From assembly GCA_025330725.1 (NCBI GenBank), contig JAIWND010000062.1, positions 1 through 64,000 of the forward strand: a stretch of DNA of 64,000 nt, read 5' to 3'. This stretch comes from Chlamydoabsidia padenii (lineage: Eukaryota; Mucoromycota; Mucoromycetes; Mucorales; Cunninghamellaceae). The translations under genes were made by a program, and so were the position numbers. Within the stretch, counting starts at the first letter, position 1. Each line of letters begins with the position of its first letter. This document shows, piece after piece, positions 31,116 through 41,867 of this stretch. Below the pieces are notes generated by a model. It was not told the origin of the DNA. It did no database searches and saw nothing but the letters and a program-made list of their open reading frames with translations.

Positions 31116-31249
31116 TCATGAAATTAAACCGATAGCTCCCCCCCACTCTTTCCATTAGCACGTTGTAGAATCATCCTATATTTTATGAATTAATGTGTAT
31201 ACATATAAAAAAAAACCCTGTCTTTATTTTTATACATCAATTCCAACAA

Positions 31250-32758
31250 CTAAAAACCAACACTAACAATGACTTCCAATAATTCACTTGTCCATTCATC
31301 CCGTAAAGTTTGCCATGCTTCATCAGTAACTAAAGTGTGCCGTTCGAGATTAACTAAAGCACCGGCCAGATGTCGTTCGGTTCGTGCACTGGCCACCAAA
31401 GTTAACCATGTTTCACGTTCCTGGATCCATGATTCAGTGACAGCCGTCCATAATAAAGCCATTTCTAGTTGGACCAATTGATAGGCAACCTGTTCAATCG
31501 TTTGAGGTTCATACCCAACCCATTCGGCTCGTCGAGCTAGCCAACGTGGTGATTTATGTCGATTAGGAATATGATGTTCGAATAGTCTTATATGTTGAAT
31601 CAAGGCTTTGGTTGTACCGAAAATTGAAGTTTCATAAGATGGTGGTGGGGCCACCGAGATCTCTGTAAGATGATGATTAATTGGTGATGAACAAGTAGGA
31701 GGTGAAGAAGTACTGGTACTCGTATCATCTAATAACTGCCTATTTGTTGTTGTCCTTTCTAAGAGTGAAGAAGAAGTTGTCAGTGGTGGAGGTGAAGAAG
31801 GTGATGATGACGATGATGATGGCGATGATGATGACGAGGATGACGATGATGATGATGATGATGGGGAAGAGGGTAAAGAAGAAGTGATTAATGATGTCGT
31901 TGGGATTTCTTGTTGTTGTTGCTGTCGTCGTTGATAGCAATTAGATGACGGCGGAGTTGATACTACGGATGCCGATGAATTGTGAGGGTTTGGTGCCCTT
32001 CTTATAATGATATTGTTCACAAGTGATTGATGATGAGATAATGATGGTTGTGAATTTGGTATTATAGAAGAAGAAGAAGAAGAAGAAGATGTAGAAGAGT
32101 CAGAAAATGCTGGAGGTGGGCTGACAGATCGAATTGGTTCAGTTGCGTGGTTACTGTCAATGTTATGAACAATACAAGAAGAGGACAGCTGACCTGTATG
32201 ATAAGGTGACCCAACTCCTGCTTCTGCTGCTGCTATTGCTTCTGCTGTTATTGCTGCTATTTCGATATCGTCCTCTTCAGTTACAGGAGGATCAGCAATG
32301 TGTCGTTGCTGCTGTTGGTAACTATGGTAATCAGTGCCTGAGGAAGTATCATTTTCAATAATGGTGTTAACACGGCCAAGCCGATAAAGTAGCTGGTCAA
32401 ATTGCTGTTCCAAATGTATAGTACGTTGGAGAATTTCAGTGGTAGCATGTTGTTGCTGAGTATCCCCAACTAGAATGGATGGTGTATGAATTTGCCAAAT
32501 AGTTTCCACATCATCTTTTTGTAGTCGTACTCTTTTCGGTATCAGCTCTAACATTGTGATTGAATCTATTTCAAAGGGTATCATCTTTCCATTAGACAAA
32601 AGCGCTGTGGCCGTGGGTGCCATTGCCTCGATATCAGACAGTAAAACATATTCCTGGTCTTGAATCTGTCGGATAGGTATCAACAAGATATTGCCATTAT
32701 TGATGTTTTCTATCGCTTTATACTTTGTATCTGCTGAACATCCCGCTGTGTTATCCAT
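31250..32758 (-). CDS. Ser-rich protein with conserved N- and C-terminal helical parts, function unknown
   Basis: A 502-residue single-exon protein. The N-terminal 125 residues look folded ('NILLIPIRQIQDQEYVLLSD', 'LELIPKRVRLQKDDVE'). The centre is disordered, with a long Ser/Pro tract and His/Gln patches. The C-terminal 130 residues form a Trp-rich helical domain ('RWLARRAEWVGY', 'VAYQLVQLEMALLWTAV', 'ESWIQERETWLTLVASA', 'LAGALVNLERHTL', 'AWQTLRDEW'). The 'L..LE..L.W...W...R..W' spacing faintly resembles WHIM/WSTF-type chromatin helices, but I would not assign that. It shares a 167-bp divergent promoter with the CAF-1 gene, which hints at a chromatin or cell-cycle role. Confidence 0.7.
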   Translation of the reverse strand: MDNTAGCSADTKYKAIENINNGNILLIPIRQIQDQEYVLLSDIEAMAPTATALLSNGKMIPFEIDSITMLELIPKRVRLQKDDVETIWQIHTPSILVGDTQQQHATTEILQRTIHLEQQFDQLLYRLGRVNTIIENDTSSGTDYHSYQQQQRHIADPPVTEEDDIEIAAITAEAIAAAEAGVGSPYHTGQLSSSCIVHNIDSNHATEPIRSVSPPPAFSDSSTSSSSSSSSIIPNSQPSLSHHQSLVNNIIIRRAPNPHNSSASVVSTPPSSNCYQRRQQQQQEIPTTSLITSSLPSSPSSSSSSSSSSSSSPSSSSSSPSSPPPLTTSSSLLERTTTNRQLLDDTSTSTSSPPTCSSPINHHLTEISVAPPPSYETSIFGTTKALIQHIRLFEHHIPNRHKSPRWLARRAEWVGYEPQTIEQVAYQLVQLEMALLWTAVTESWIQERETWLTLVASARTERHLAGALVNLERHTLVTDEAWQTLRDEWTSELLEVIVSVGF

Positions 32759-32925
32759 TGGTGAAGAAGAAAGAAAAAGAAATCAAGAGTGGGTGGGTAC
32801 TATGAAAAATCTTTTTTTTCTTGGTTAAAATTAGAGCGGAGATTGTAGTTGTACATGGTCAACAACCTTTTATTTTTTCTCTTTTCTCTTCGCGGGTCGT
32901 GTTTTTGATACAAATGTTATAAGCT
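32759..32925. promoter_or_regulatory. Compact bidirectional promoter
   Basis: Only 167 bp separate the start codons of the minus-strand 502-residue protein and the plus-strand CAF-1 subunit gene. The interval is T-rich on the plus strand and must contain both 5' leaders and core promoters, so co-regulation is likely. Confidence 0.6.
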
Positions 32926-33941
32926 ATGGTGCCTCCTGAACAAAAAACAACTACTATACAACGTAAGTGAGAATGACTTGAACGAACCATACGAAAAGCG
33001 CTGCTATTTACTTACTAGATACTATACTTTTATGAAAAAGAGACTCATTCACTCGCCTTCTTGGTAAGTTTTCAAAAAGCTGAATCGAATAGTGCCCTTT
33101 GATGTAATCTTTTGAACTCGCTCCGTGTATCTAGGATTCTGGTCACTTGAAAGATGGTCGACTTTTTTATCGTGAAGCTAAACTTCGCCCTGAAACACAT
33201 ATTTATGCTGCCAAGAGTAAGAAGAAAAGAGTCAAAGAACCAGCTGGATACTGATCAACTCTTATTTTCTGTTCTAGATATTATTGCTTTCCGTTCATAT
33301 CGTCAATCAGTAGAAAGCACTATTCTTCAGCATCAATCTCAAGGAATAAGTGATATTCCAGAAGAATACACACCGCTTATAACCATGCTAGTACAAGACA
33401 GGTATAGTAAGAAGATGATAGCAATATTAAATGATAGGCATGCCAATTTTCCTTCTTCTTACAGTGATGAAAGTCTCCCACTATTGGCCAATCGTTTAAA
33501 TGAAATACTTTCTCCTTTCAATCGAAACGAACAAGGTAAGAATAGGGGAAAAAATGAACCATGTGTACAAGGGACTAATGCTAATGCTCTCACTTGGTGG
33601 GCACACACAGTGTCAGAAGCTTATTGTGGTATTCTTGAGCGAAAAATCCGATCTGTGGCAACTCGACGAAAATATGGTCTCGATTTATCAGTGGGACATT
33701 CTATAGAAGGAACTCCATCAAATGTACCTTCTGTAAGTGTTGCTATATATATACATATATACAGTATACTTGACCATTTTTCTACTTCCTTAGCATTTGA
33801 CAATATCACGATGGGAAGCAAATGATGTCACGCAACTTCCACCAGATTATCAACAACTACTCTTCCAGCGGCGGGAAGAAAGAAAACTGGTAAAAATCCA
33901 AAATACAAAGCGTACAAGAGAATATATTGATTGAATTTGGA

Positions 33942-33986
<45 letters not shown>

Positions 33987-34142
33987 TAGATGTCTCACCA
34001 ACTTACTCAGTTATACCGCTCACTCCCTAATGACTTACAACAATATATCCTGTCCACTAAACATCGGAAATCAAATGCATCCTATGAAGAGAAAATCAAA
34101 TCTGTGGAAGAACTAGCAATGGAAACCGAACAAAAACGGATC

Positions 34143-34173
<31 letters not shown>

Positions 34174-36114
34174 GTGAAATCCCTCAAAATGAGAAAAGGA
34201 CTCATTAAACACTCTCCTCACAGAACGAACAAAAACGGAAACGGGAAGAGGAACGATTGGAAGAAAAACGAAAACGAGAAGAAGAGAAATTGGAAGAGAA
34301 ACGGAAACGTGATGAAGACAGAAAAAAGAAAGAACAGGTAATCTTTGATGGGCTTCCAGGATCAGTAATCTGATTTATTTATTTCCCTTTTGTAGTCCCA
34401 GTTGCGTCTCACTTCTCTCTTTACTACAAAGAACAACGAAACAAAAGGAATCAACCAAATGGATAACGGTAAAAAACGTGTGTATATAGGAAATCTACCA
34501 CTAACCTTGCCTTTTCTTTCCTTTTAAATTAAAATAAAATAAAAAAAAAAAAGAACATGGTGTAGAATCAAAATCCATGTTCCCGCCTTTCTTTGTAAAA
34601 GATCATGTCAATATGTTTATGGTAAACTCAATTCGAAAACCTTCTGGATCCGATTTACTTGACATCCTGACATCTTACTCGACAAATTCTGAAATCATAC
34701 CTCAGGGTAATATATATTCTCAAATGAGATAAACGTACAGCTCAAATGTTATTTTTTCTTCTTCTTGTAGAATCCAATGAATTCAAAACAACTTACCTTA
34801 AAGAATTAAAAGAAAAGCAACCATCACTGACACGACCTCGAGGGATCAAAAGGAAAGTAGATATCAAACATCTTTTATTACCGGGAAGCGATTACATCCA
34901 TCGACCTGAAAACAAATCGCTTTTAAAAATGAAGCTATTACAATTCACTGAGAATGTCCGACCGGCCTATTATGGTAAGTAATAGAAAGTACAAGCTATA
35001 TTCCAGTAAAACTGACCCTGGAAATAACATATATAATAGGTACTTGGACAAAATTGAGTAGGAATATCACACCCAAGAACCCTTTTACTATGGATATTGG
35101 ACTTGTGGATTACGATTATGACAGTGAAGCTGAATGGGAACCTGAAGGTGAAGGTGAAGATATTCAAAGCGGAGATGAAGATGAAGATGAAGTGCCTTCG
35201 GAATCAATAGACCCTGAAGACGTAAGCAGAAAGGAAAAAAGGAAGAAAGAAAAACTCACTGTGTGTATACTCTTAACTACAGATTGGTTGGCTTGTACCT
35301 GAAGGGTACTTATCAGAAGGTGAAGGTGTTAATGATAGTGATGATGATGGTATGACTAAAATCGTACAAAGACTCTCTGTACGTCCAAAATCAAGAAAGG
35401 TAAAAATCTATTAAAGGTGTTTTTCTTCTTACTTTTTGGTTACCAACTCACTTAACATCCATCACATATTGCAGAATGTTCCTGTACGACCTATCATTGT
35501 TGGTTCCATCAAGAATGAAAATGATGATGTGGATTACAATCAGCCCCTGAACCCTTTTGGTATTCGAATGCTTATAGGTACCCATCCCCTTCGAAAAGAA
35601 AAAGGAAAACTCAAATGTTATGTAAATAGATGTGTGTGATCCCAATGGGTATGATCCGTTTGCTACTATCGTAAAGAAACCAAATACGTTGGATAACACA
35701 TTTGATCATGCAAGTAAGACTCCCAAGTTCAATGAGGAACACACAGCCGCATTGATTAATGTAACATGATAAATTACTATTGGGGATTCCTTATCATAAA
35801 AATGATTAACAGCTTTTTATCTCTTGATAGATTGTCAATAATGGGAAAATGGATGGACTGAATAAACTTGTGATTGAAGCTAAAGCCAATCCATTACTTT
35901 GTGATTTCTCAAAAACAAGACTGGAAGCAAAAATCAAGGATGTGGCCATCAAGGAAAAACGCGGATCTGATACGGTAATAACCCCCTCCTCTCCCACCAA
36001 TCTCCTGCATGTATTGATTTGTTTCTCATTCTTGAATATCAATTTTAGAAAAGTGCATGGTATGTCAAGAATGAACAAGATAATCCGATTACACCGGCCT
36101 CATCAAACCCTTAG
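32926..36114 (+). CDS. Chromatin assembly factor 1 large subunit (p150/Rlf2-like)
   Basis: A many-exon gene. Exon '...SGHLKDGRLFYREAKL' leads through several short introns to the KER region (34206-34340: repeated 'EEKRKREEE' units), a 'SQLRLTSLF' motif resembling a PCNA-interaction box, 'PFFVKDHVNMFM', and the diagnostic CAF1A core 'QFTENVRPAYYGTWTKLS', 'NPFTMDIGLVDYDYDSEAEW' with its ED-rich tail, then 'GWLVPEGYLSEGEG'. The C-terminus ends 'SAWYVKNEQDNPITP'. CAF-1 deposits H3-H4 on newly replicated DNA through PCNA. The first exons are the least certain: ATG 32926 joins in phase only if a weak acceptor near 33043 is used. One intron carries a T42 tract before its acceptor. Confidence 0.85.
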
Positions 36115-36328
36115 TATATAGGGTGAGATATTGTCATATTTATACTTTTTTTCTTAACATAATGGGAGTTCATAATAAAGCAAATCACTCAATCAACTGT
36201 TGTTTTAATTATCTCGTGCTCTTCCACTAACCTAATGCATAATAATTTGAGGGGGAGGGGGAATATGATATGCATCATCTCCTCCTGCAAAAACGTTTAT
36301 TGAGAGAACGATAATAATGATATCACTA
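36115..36328. other. Convergent 3' intergenic region
   Basis: A short spacer between the CAF-1 gene and phenylalanine hydroxylase. AATAAAGC at about 36173 is a plausible plus-strand polyadenylation signal. Nothing else is visible. Confidence 0.5.
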
Positions 36329-37993
36329 TTATGACAAGGTTTCCAATACAGTAGTAAGTGTTTTCATATCATCTCGAATTGACTTTGCAAACCGTAGAAC
36401 CTTTTCCTATTATGAGGACAGAAATCAGTATCTCGCTGTTGGTCACTTTTTTCTTCTTCTTTCTAATTTCCCTTTTTACCTTGTTATCCAACACTTCAAT
36501 GGTTTGAGTTAATGCATTGTACCTGACAGAGAAAGGTCGTTTCATCGAATTGGCAGCGAAATCCCGGACTTTTTCTTGAGCATCTTTGAAAGAATCCGCA
36601 ACGAAATAAACCGGCTGGAATTCCGTGATGGGGTATTTTTGTACAGCCGTTTTGGCAGGATCAAAGGGTCGGAGCTCGGGTTTGTCGGATAAACAATACT
36701 CTAATTCTCCAAATGAACTCAATAATCCGGCTCCGTACGCTTTGATTTCTCCTTCCTGCCGGCATAATCCAAACTCTACTGTAAACCAAAATATCGTTGC
36801 TAGTTTTTGAATATCTTCATCAGACGCTCCAAGCGATGCTAACCCGATTTCCTGTGAGAAATCTGCAAAGTCAGGATCAGCGAACTGAGTGAAAGGAAGA
36901 AAAAAAGAAAAGGTTAGTCATCATCCGCTCGGTCTCTCTGTCACTCTTTTTTTTTTTTTTTTGTGTGCGTGTGTACCAAAGGAACATGACCAAGTAATTC
37001 ATGGCAGCAATCAGGTTCAGGTGTATAGAAAGGTTTGGAAGAATGTCGGATATACTGAGTAGAGTAGAATACCCGGAAAGCAAAGGCATTCAAGAAATCA
37101 CGACTGGATAATAAACCCATGACAGGACGTAAAGTGAACCCAGTACAATCTTTGAGAAATCGAGAAATATTTTCCAGCTGAGGAATCCCGGCATCACTAT
37201 ACCCACAGTTTTGAACCAAGAGAGGGAATACATATTGATGTTCACGACAAGCATGGGTGGTGTACATTGAAGTAAGACGACGATACACTTGACCCCACGT
37301 CTCGTTTTCTTCCGCAGTATATTCAATTTCAGGAATGGCTTGGCCAGTGCGGTAAGTCTTTGCAATACGAGTGATATCAGCACGGCGTTTACGGTAGACA
37401 GGGTCATGTGCACCAGGATGATCAGAACCTTTTTTTTTTTACGCAATGGATAACAAAAAACTCGGAGTTTAGAAAAATGCGATATACCCGTGGGAAATTA
37501 AGGACAACTTACTAAGGTCTTCACCCATTTCCATCACTTTTTCAGCAAAAGTGTCAAGATCAGTGAGTTTGCGTGGGAACCAAACCACGCTATCTAAAAT
37601 AATAAAAAGCGGTAAGGGCTGGGTTGATTGTGGTAAAGTAATACATTGATTTACTTACCACCGGTGTTTACGGAACCAATCACACACACCTCTTTTGTAT
37701 GTTTACGGAGTTGCTGAACTACGTCTTCAACCTGTTTAGCGTTTTCAGCATCAAAGTCCACAAAGAAATCATAATCCCATTCTTTCGTACGGCTGGGTCG
37801 ACTATTACATTACATACAAAAATTAATAAAAAGGACAAGAGATGACATCAACTTACGATTCGATACGAGTCAAGGAAATTGACATGGACTTGAGAGCAGC
37901 AAGGCAGTTTTCCAATCCACCTACTTTATCTTGAATTGAAAAGCAAAGAGTAGTCTTGAGTGTTTCTTGGGGAGTGTTATTAGCAGCAAACAT
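36329..37993 (-). CDS. Phenylalanine 4-monooxygenase (aromatic amino acid hydroxylase)
   Basis: A multi-exon gene starting at ATG 37993. The N-terminal ACT regulatory domain has '[21 protein letters not shown]', '[12 protein letters not shown]' and '[10 protein letters not shown]'. The catalytic domain follows: '[16 protein letters not shown]', '[14 protein letters not shown]', '[20 protein letters not shown]', '[20 protein letters not shown]', '[19 protein letters not shown]' with the two iron-binding His, and '[15 protein letters not shown]' with the iron-binding Glu. The last exon ends '[16 protein letters not shown]'. The enzyme hydroxylates Phe to Tyr using tetrahydrobiopterin and O2. 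ACT plus catalytic layout and length match animal-type PAH. Intron 4 near its donor carries an A-run in sense. Confidence 0.95.
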
Positions 37994-38163
37994 GGTTGTT
38001 GAAAGATAAGAAGGCATAAAAGAAACGAAAAAAAAAAAAGAGTACTGAGAGGGTCTTTTATTTCAAATTAATTCTCACGGGGTAACTTAAATTTTTCGTC
38101 GATTACGCGGAGAATGAAATATCAGTTTGTGTCTTGTGGAAGAAGACATGAGAAGTTTATGCC

Positions 38164-38167
<4 letters not shown>

Positions 38168-38203
<36 letters not shown>
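38168..38203. repeat. Homopolymer tract of about 36 A
   Basis: A long A-run directly 3' of the Fanzor-like fragment (a T-run in the sense of that fragment). No function is evident. Confidence 0.6.
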
Positions 38204-38205
<2 letters not shown>

Positions 38206-38232
38206 TATGAAAAGTAATTTTTTAACTCACCT

Positions 38233-38778
38233 TCAGGAGTATCCTCTCGCCTCAGAGGACGGGGGGGGGAAGGCCATGAATGTTCGCAATCCAGGAAGGA
38301 CACGACCCAAAAAGATGTTGTGCTAATACATTAGCTGTTACTGTTGTTATTGTTGTTGACGTTGAAAAGGCAGGATATGCCACCTTGGTGGCAGCCAGAT
38401 AGATACCGATTTTCATAATGTTAATGGCAGCATTCGCATCTCGACCACGAAGTGAGTATCCATATTTTTTTTCCGAAACAAGTAGGGTTGATACATTTCA
38501 CGACACCAAGGTTACTTCGTCCGTTGCGACGTTTAGGATGCTCCACACGGGTGTCACAAAGGCAAAATATCTTTGATGACAGGTATTCTTTTGTATCGAT
38601 TAATTTTGATTTTGATTTTGAATCCAATGCCATTTGTAGCCGGTCTGTACTTCTTCTTTCTTGCCCACGGATTCTTGAACCAGAACCACGACCAGCATCG
38701 CCATAATAAATGTAGGTAGGTGAAGTGATTTGTTTCCTTTTTTTAGCCGAAGCAGTAGCAGTAGCAGGCGCAGAAGAG

Positions 38779-38814
<36 letters not shown>

Positions 38815-38900
38815 AGAGCAATAGCAGCGGCAGCCTTATCACGGAAAAGCGATACACTGTTTTGATCTTCTTCATCCAGGGCGATCGGTGGTAAAATCGT
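38233..38900 (-). pseudogene. Fanzor-type nuclease remnant, family B, copy 1
   Basis: Minus-strand text 'TYIYYGDAGRGSGSRIRG', 'LQMALDSKSKSKLIDTKEYL', 'SSKIFCLCDTRVEHPKRRNG' and 'GVVKCINPTCFGKK' gives a Cx2C...Cx4C zinc ribbon. After an 8-A run the frame shifts by one, and the RuvC-III motif continues as 'YGYSLRGRDANAAINIMKIG'. The frame then runs to TGA 38233. Upstream, a (TAC)n stretch encodes poly-Thr and homology is lost. A second copy lies at 47472-48074. The shift sits in a homopolymer, so sequencing error is possible, but the missing N-terminal half argues for a dead copy. Confidence 0.72.
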
Positions 38901-39754
38901 GTCAAAGTGTCTCGTGATTGCTTATCACGCAGTCATTTCAGGAAGTGAAGTCGCAGCTTCAGAATTTGATGTCGCCCAAAAATGCTTCCGTCCAACAATG
39001 AAGTCACTTGATCCAAAAATGAAATCGTGTTCACGTGCCATGAACTTTGTTTATTTTTACTTGTCGCTCGGACATTGTGTAACAATGATCGATGGAGGGG
39101 ATAATCAAGATGGGAATACAGTCAATGGTAATAGGTAAATACTTATACTGGTAAAGCTTAAATTCATCCCGGTGTAGGTTTTTGTCATTCAAATAAAAAC
39201 AGTGACACCATCATCCATCAAAAGAAAAACGTAATCTTTCTTTAAAACAGTTATCGTGTAAATTTGAATCCCGCTCTTCATTCTGCGTTGTTTGAAATAA
39301 TTGTCACTCATAGGGACCCAGAAGTGACGATTATGTACTAAAATGACTTGAGCAACATCTACATAATAAAGAAACGACATGTTGATATTATAATACAGCT
39401 ACAAAATACTGTAAAAAGACAAAAAAACAACATGGGCACAACACCCATTTCGGAAGACTACTGAGCTCTTATCATCCATCTATCATCTTGGACACACCTT
39501 TGTGTCACCAGTACAGTAATACATCAGAAGTGTAAGTACAGGGAATAGGAGTGCATCACGAAACTGAACTGTCTGCTCAGACTGCCAAAAAAAATTAAGG
39601 GGAATGCTATATCTGTTTAAAAGCTAGCTTATTCACCAAAACGGTGCCCAAGTGTCATTTTATTTTGAACAATGATAATAATTGGGTGCCAAATTTCTTC
39701 ATTGAAAAAAGATTCGAAAAGAAATGTGATCAGATCATTTTCTAGCGACTAAAT
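38901..39754. other. No gene recognised
   Basis: Short frames on both strands without recognisable motifs. Part of 38900-39140 may be diverged N-terminal sequence of the Fanzor-like remnant, but I could not confirm this. Confidence 0.4.
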
Positions 39755-40060
39755 TCACGATGGAGTAGGAGTAGAGGAAGGGGATGACGAATCACTAGGA
39801 GAAGGGGAGCCACTAGGAGAAGGGGAGCCACTAGGAGAAGGGGAACCACTAGGAGAAGGGGAAGAATCCGACTTAGCACACTTGCAATTATTATCTTTAT
39901 CGCACTCTCCTTCGAAATGACCAGTCTTAGTAAGGCAATTAATTTCGCAAGCTAAAGTACCGCCTAGAACACAGAAAAGATCAGTTGCTTGGACTTGGAA
40001 AGACATTGTAGACAGCAAAAGAGCCACCAGGAAGAAGAAGTTTACAAAATTTGCTTTCAT
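39755..40060 (-). CDS. Secreted defensin-like (CS-alpha-beta) peptide with Ser-Pro repeat tail
   Basis: A 101-residue single-exon protein. Residues 1-26 are a signal peptide ('FFFLVALLLSTMSFQVQA'). The mature N-terminus has exactly six cysteines with spacing C-x7-C-x3-C-x10-C-x5-C-x1-C ('FCVLGG', 'ACEINC', 'GECDKDNNCKC'). The CxxxC and CxC pair is the cysteine-stabilised alpha-beta hallmark of fungal and invertebrate defensins. About 35 residues of 'SPSPSG' tandem repeats follow, probably O-glycosylated linker-like sequence, encoded by an 18-bp tandem repeat (39796-39862). Family members are antimicrobial or signalling peptides. A Cys-rich effector of unrelated fold is the alternative. ATG 40060 is chosen because it starts the signal peptide. 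Confidence 0.75.
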   Translation of the reverse strand: MKANFVNFFFLVALLLSTMSFQVQATDLFCVLGGTLACEINCLTKTGHFEGECDKDNNCKCAKSDSSPSPSGSPSPSGSPSPSGSPSPSDSSSPSSTPTPS

Positions 40061-40507
40061 TTTCGATTGTATAAAGTATTTGTTTATTGGGAAGAAAGAA
40101 AAAAGGAGCAACCGGTATTTATAGTCTTTGAAGCTAACATACCTTTCATGCAAGCTTACGGTAAGAATCGGCTTGAATGCTTGAATGGTCAAATGTTTTA
40201 CTTTTGGTGTATATGTTCTCCGATAGTGTGCAAGACTTTTTCATGGTAGTCTTTCTGATATGGGGGTATACTATTCTAAATAAGCGAAAAGCTTCCGCCA
40301 GATACAGCCGAAGATAATCATCATCCTTGTTTGAATACTGTTACCGAGCTATCGTGCATATAATGGATCCTTAAGTCCGCACCTTCGGCTAACTCAGACA
40401 TGAAGCAGCATGGGGAATGTTGATGTATGGTAATCATAAATATAAAGTAGTTCCACCTAAAGTTTATTTCATTTGGGAAATTGCCGCTATAGATCACTAA
40501 TATAGAG
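40061..40507. other. Intergenic, no gene recognised
   Basis: Promoter side of the defensin-like gene (TATTTATAG at about 40117 could be its TATA element on the minus strand) and a spacer up to the Harbinger element. Confidence 0.4.
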
Positions 40508-40720
40508 TGCGCTCATCAGCGTCTCAACATTCCCGTCTCGCTATTCAAGAAAGGAAACTCCGATTTTAACCTAAGCAGATAGGAGGATGATACATTTATT
40601 CGCCGGAATTTCGCTGAGGACAAGTAAGAGAAGATCGAGTGTTCTATCCCGCCCTGGATTTTGTATGCCGCTTTTTTTTTTTTTTTTTTTTTGCCTTCCT
40701 CCCCTCCTTTTTTCCCCTCT

Positions 40721-40785
<65 letters not shown>

Positions 40786-40802
40786 GATTAAGCTTTTACA
40801 AA

Positions 40803-41793
40803 ATGGACAACCAACAACAACAACAACAACAAAAACCATTTCAATCTCCTCAACCTCTTCCACCTTTTCAACAGTATCAACCTCGTCCATCTCTTCTACC
40901 TCTGCAACAGCCAGTACCTTGGCAGATTCAGAATGTGTTTACTGCTCCTCCTCCTCCTGCTCCTGCTCCTTCTGCTACTGCTCCCAGTGATGTCACGCCT
41001 TCTCGTGCTTACACGACGTGGAATGCCACTGATGAAGGACATCTTATCAATGTGATGTCAACCAATTGGACTGAAATTGACACCTGCACCAACAACATCG
41101 AAAAGAAAAATTTGTGGGAGAAGGTGATGAATGAATTGAACGCTTTATGCAGTAGAAGAAAGTCGGTGGGCGCAGTCAAACGAAAATGACAGACTCTCAA
41201 GACTACGTTCATGGACATCACCGATCAAGTCGAAAACCAAACAGGAATTGGTGGTGGGCCTGGCAGTGAACGATGGGAACATTTCGAAACGATGGCGCTC
41301 ATCATTGGTTGTGATTCGACTGTCATTCCTCGGGTCATAGTTGACAGCATTGCTCCAGAATTTATCAGAAGACGACGACGAAGGCGATGACGACGAAGGC
41401 GAAATAGATGATGGAGGTGACAATGATAATGATGGAAATGATGATAATAGTGATGCGGAAGGGCCGGAACAACAGCAGCAACAGAATCGGCGACAACGGC
41501 AACGTAATCACCAACAAGGGCAAGTGGGGCGACGACAGCGACGACGAACGGTGCACGAAGATGTTGGAAGGCACCACGAAGCCATGATGGAAGTTGTTGG
41601 GAACTTGGTCAACATCATGGATGGGATGAAGAACACCTTGGAGAGATCCATCGAGGCGGATCAGGCGACTCTGGAACGATGGCAGCAAGACGAATCTCGA
41701 CGACATGACGACTTCATAGCAGTACTCATGGCCATCCGCACTGAATTGAGAGGCGATACCAACACCAACGCCGACAGCAACACCAACAACTAG
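40803..41793 (+). pseudogene. Harbinger Myb/SANT-like accessory protein, broken
   Basis: ATG 40803 starts a Gln/Pro-rich leader, then a Myb/SANT-like domain ('SRAYTTWNATDEGHLINVM', 'KKNLWEKVMNELNALC'). An in-frame TGA at 41187-41189 falls where Trp is expected ('VKRK*QTLKTTF'). The frame continues ('QTGIGGGPGSERWEHF', 'MALIIGC') and then shifts near 41340 into an acidic and Arg/Gln-rich tail ending at 41793. In this superfamily the Myb-like protein helps bring the transposase to DNA and the nucleus. Both lesions make a functional product unlikely. A 55-nt T-tract (40727-40781) lies in its promoter area. Confidence 0.72.
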
Positions 41794-41867
41794 AATGTAT
41801 ACGTTTATTAGAATAGACTATGTTTATTAGAGTAGATCAAAAACAAAAAATAAAAAATAAAAAATAA

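Noticed and set aside
31702..31940. Met/Lys-rich (+) and Ile/Thr-rich (-) frames
   Set aside because: Other frames of the poly-Ser codon repeat inside the 502-residue protein gene.
39796..39862. Regular 18-bp repeats that could suggest a CRISPR-like array
   Set aside because: There are no spacers. The repeats are contiguous and encode SPSPSG units inside the secreted peptide gene.
40587..40802. Poly-Phe stretch that would extend the Harbinger Myb-like protein upstream
   Set aside because: It is translation of a T55 tract. The first sensible start is ATG 40803 right after it.
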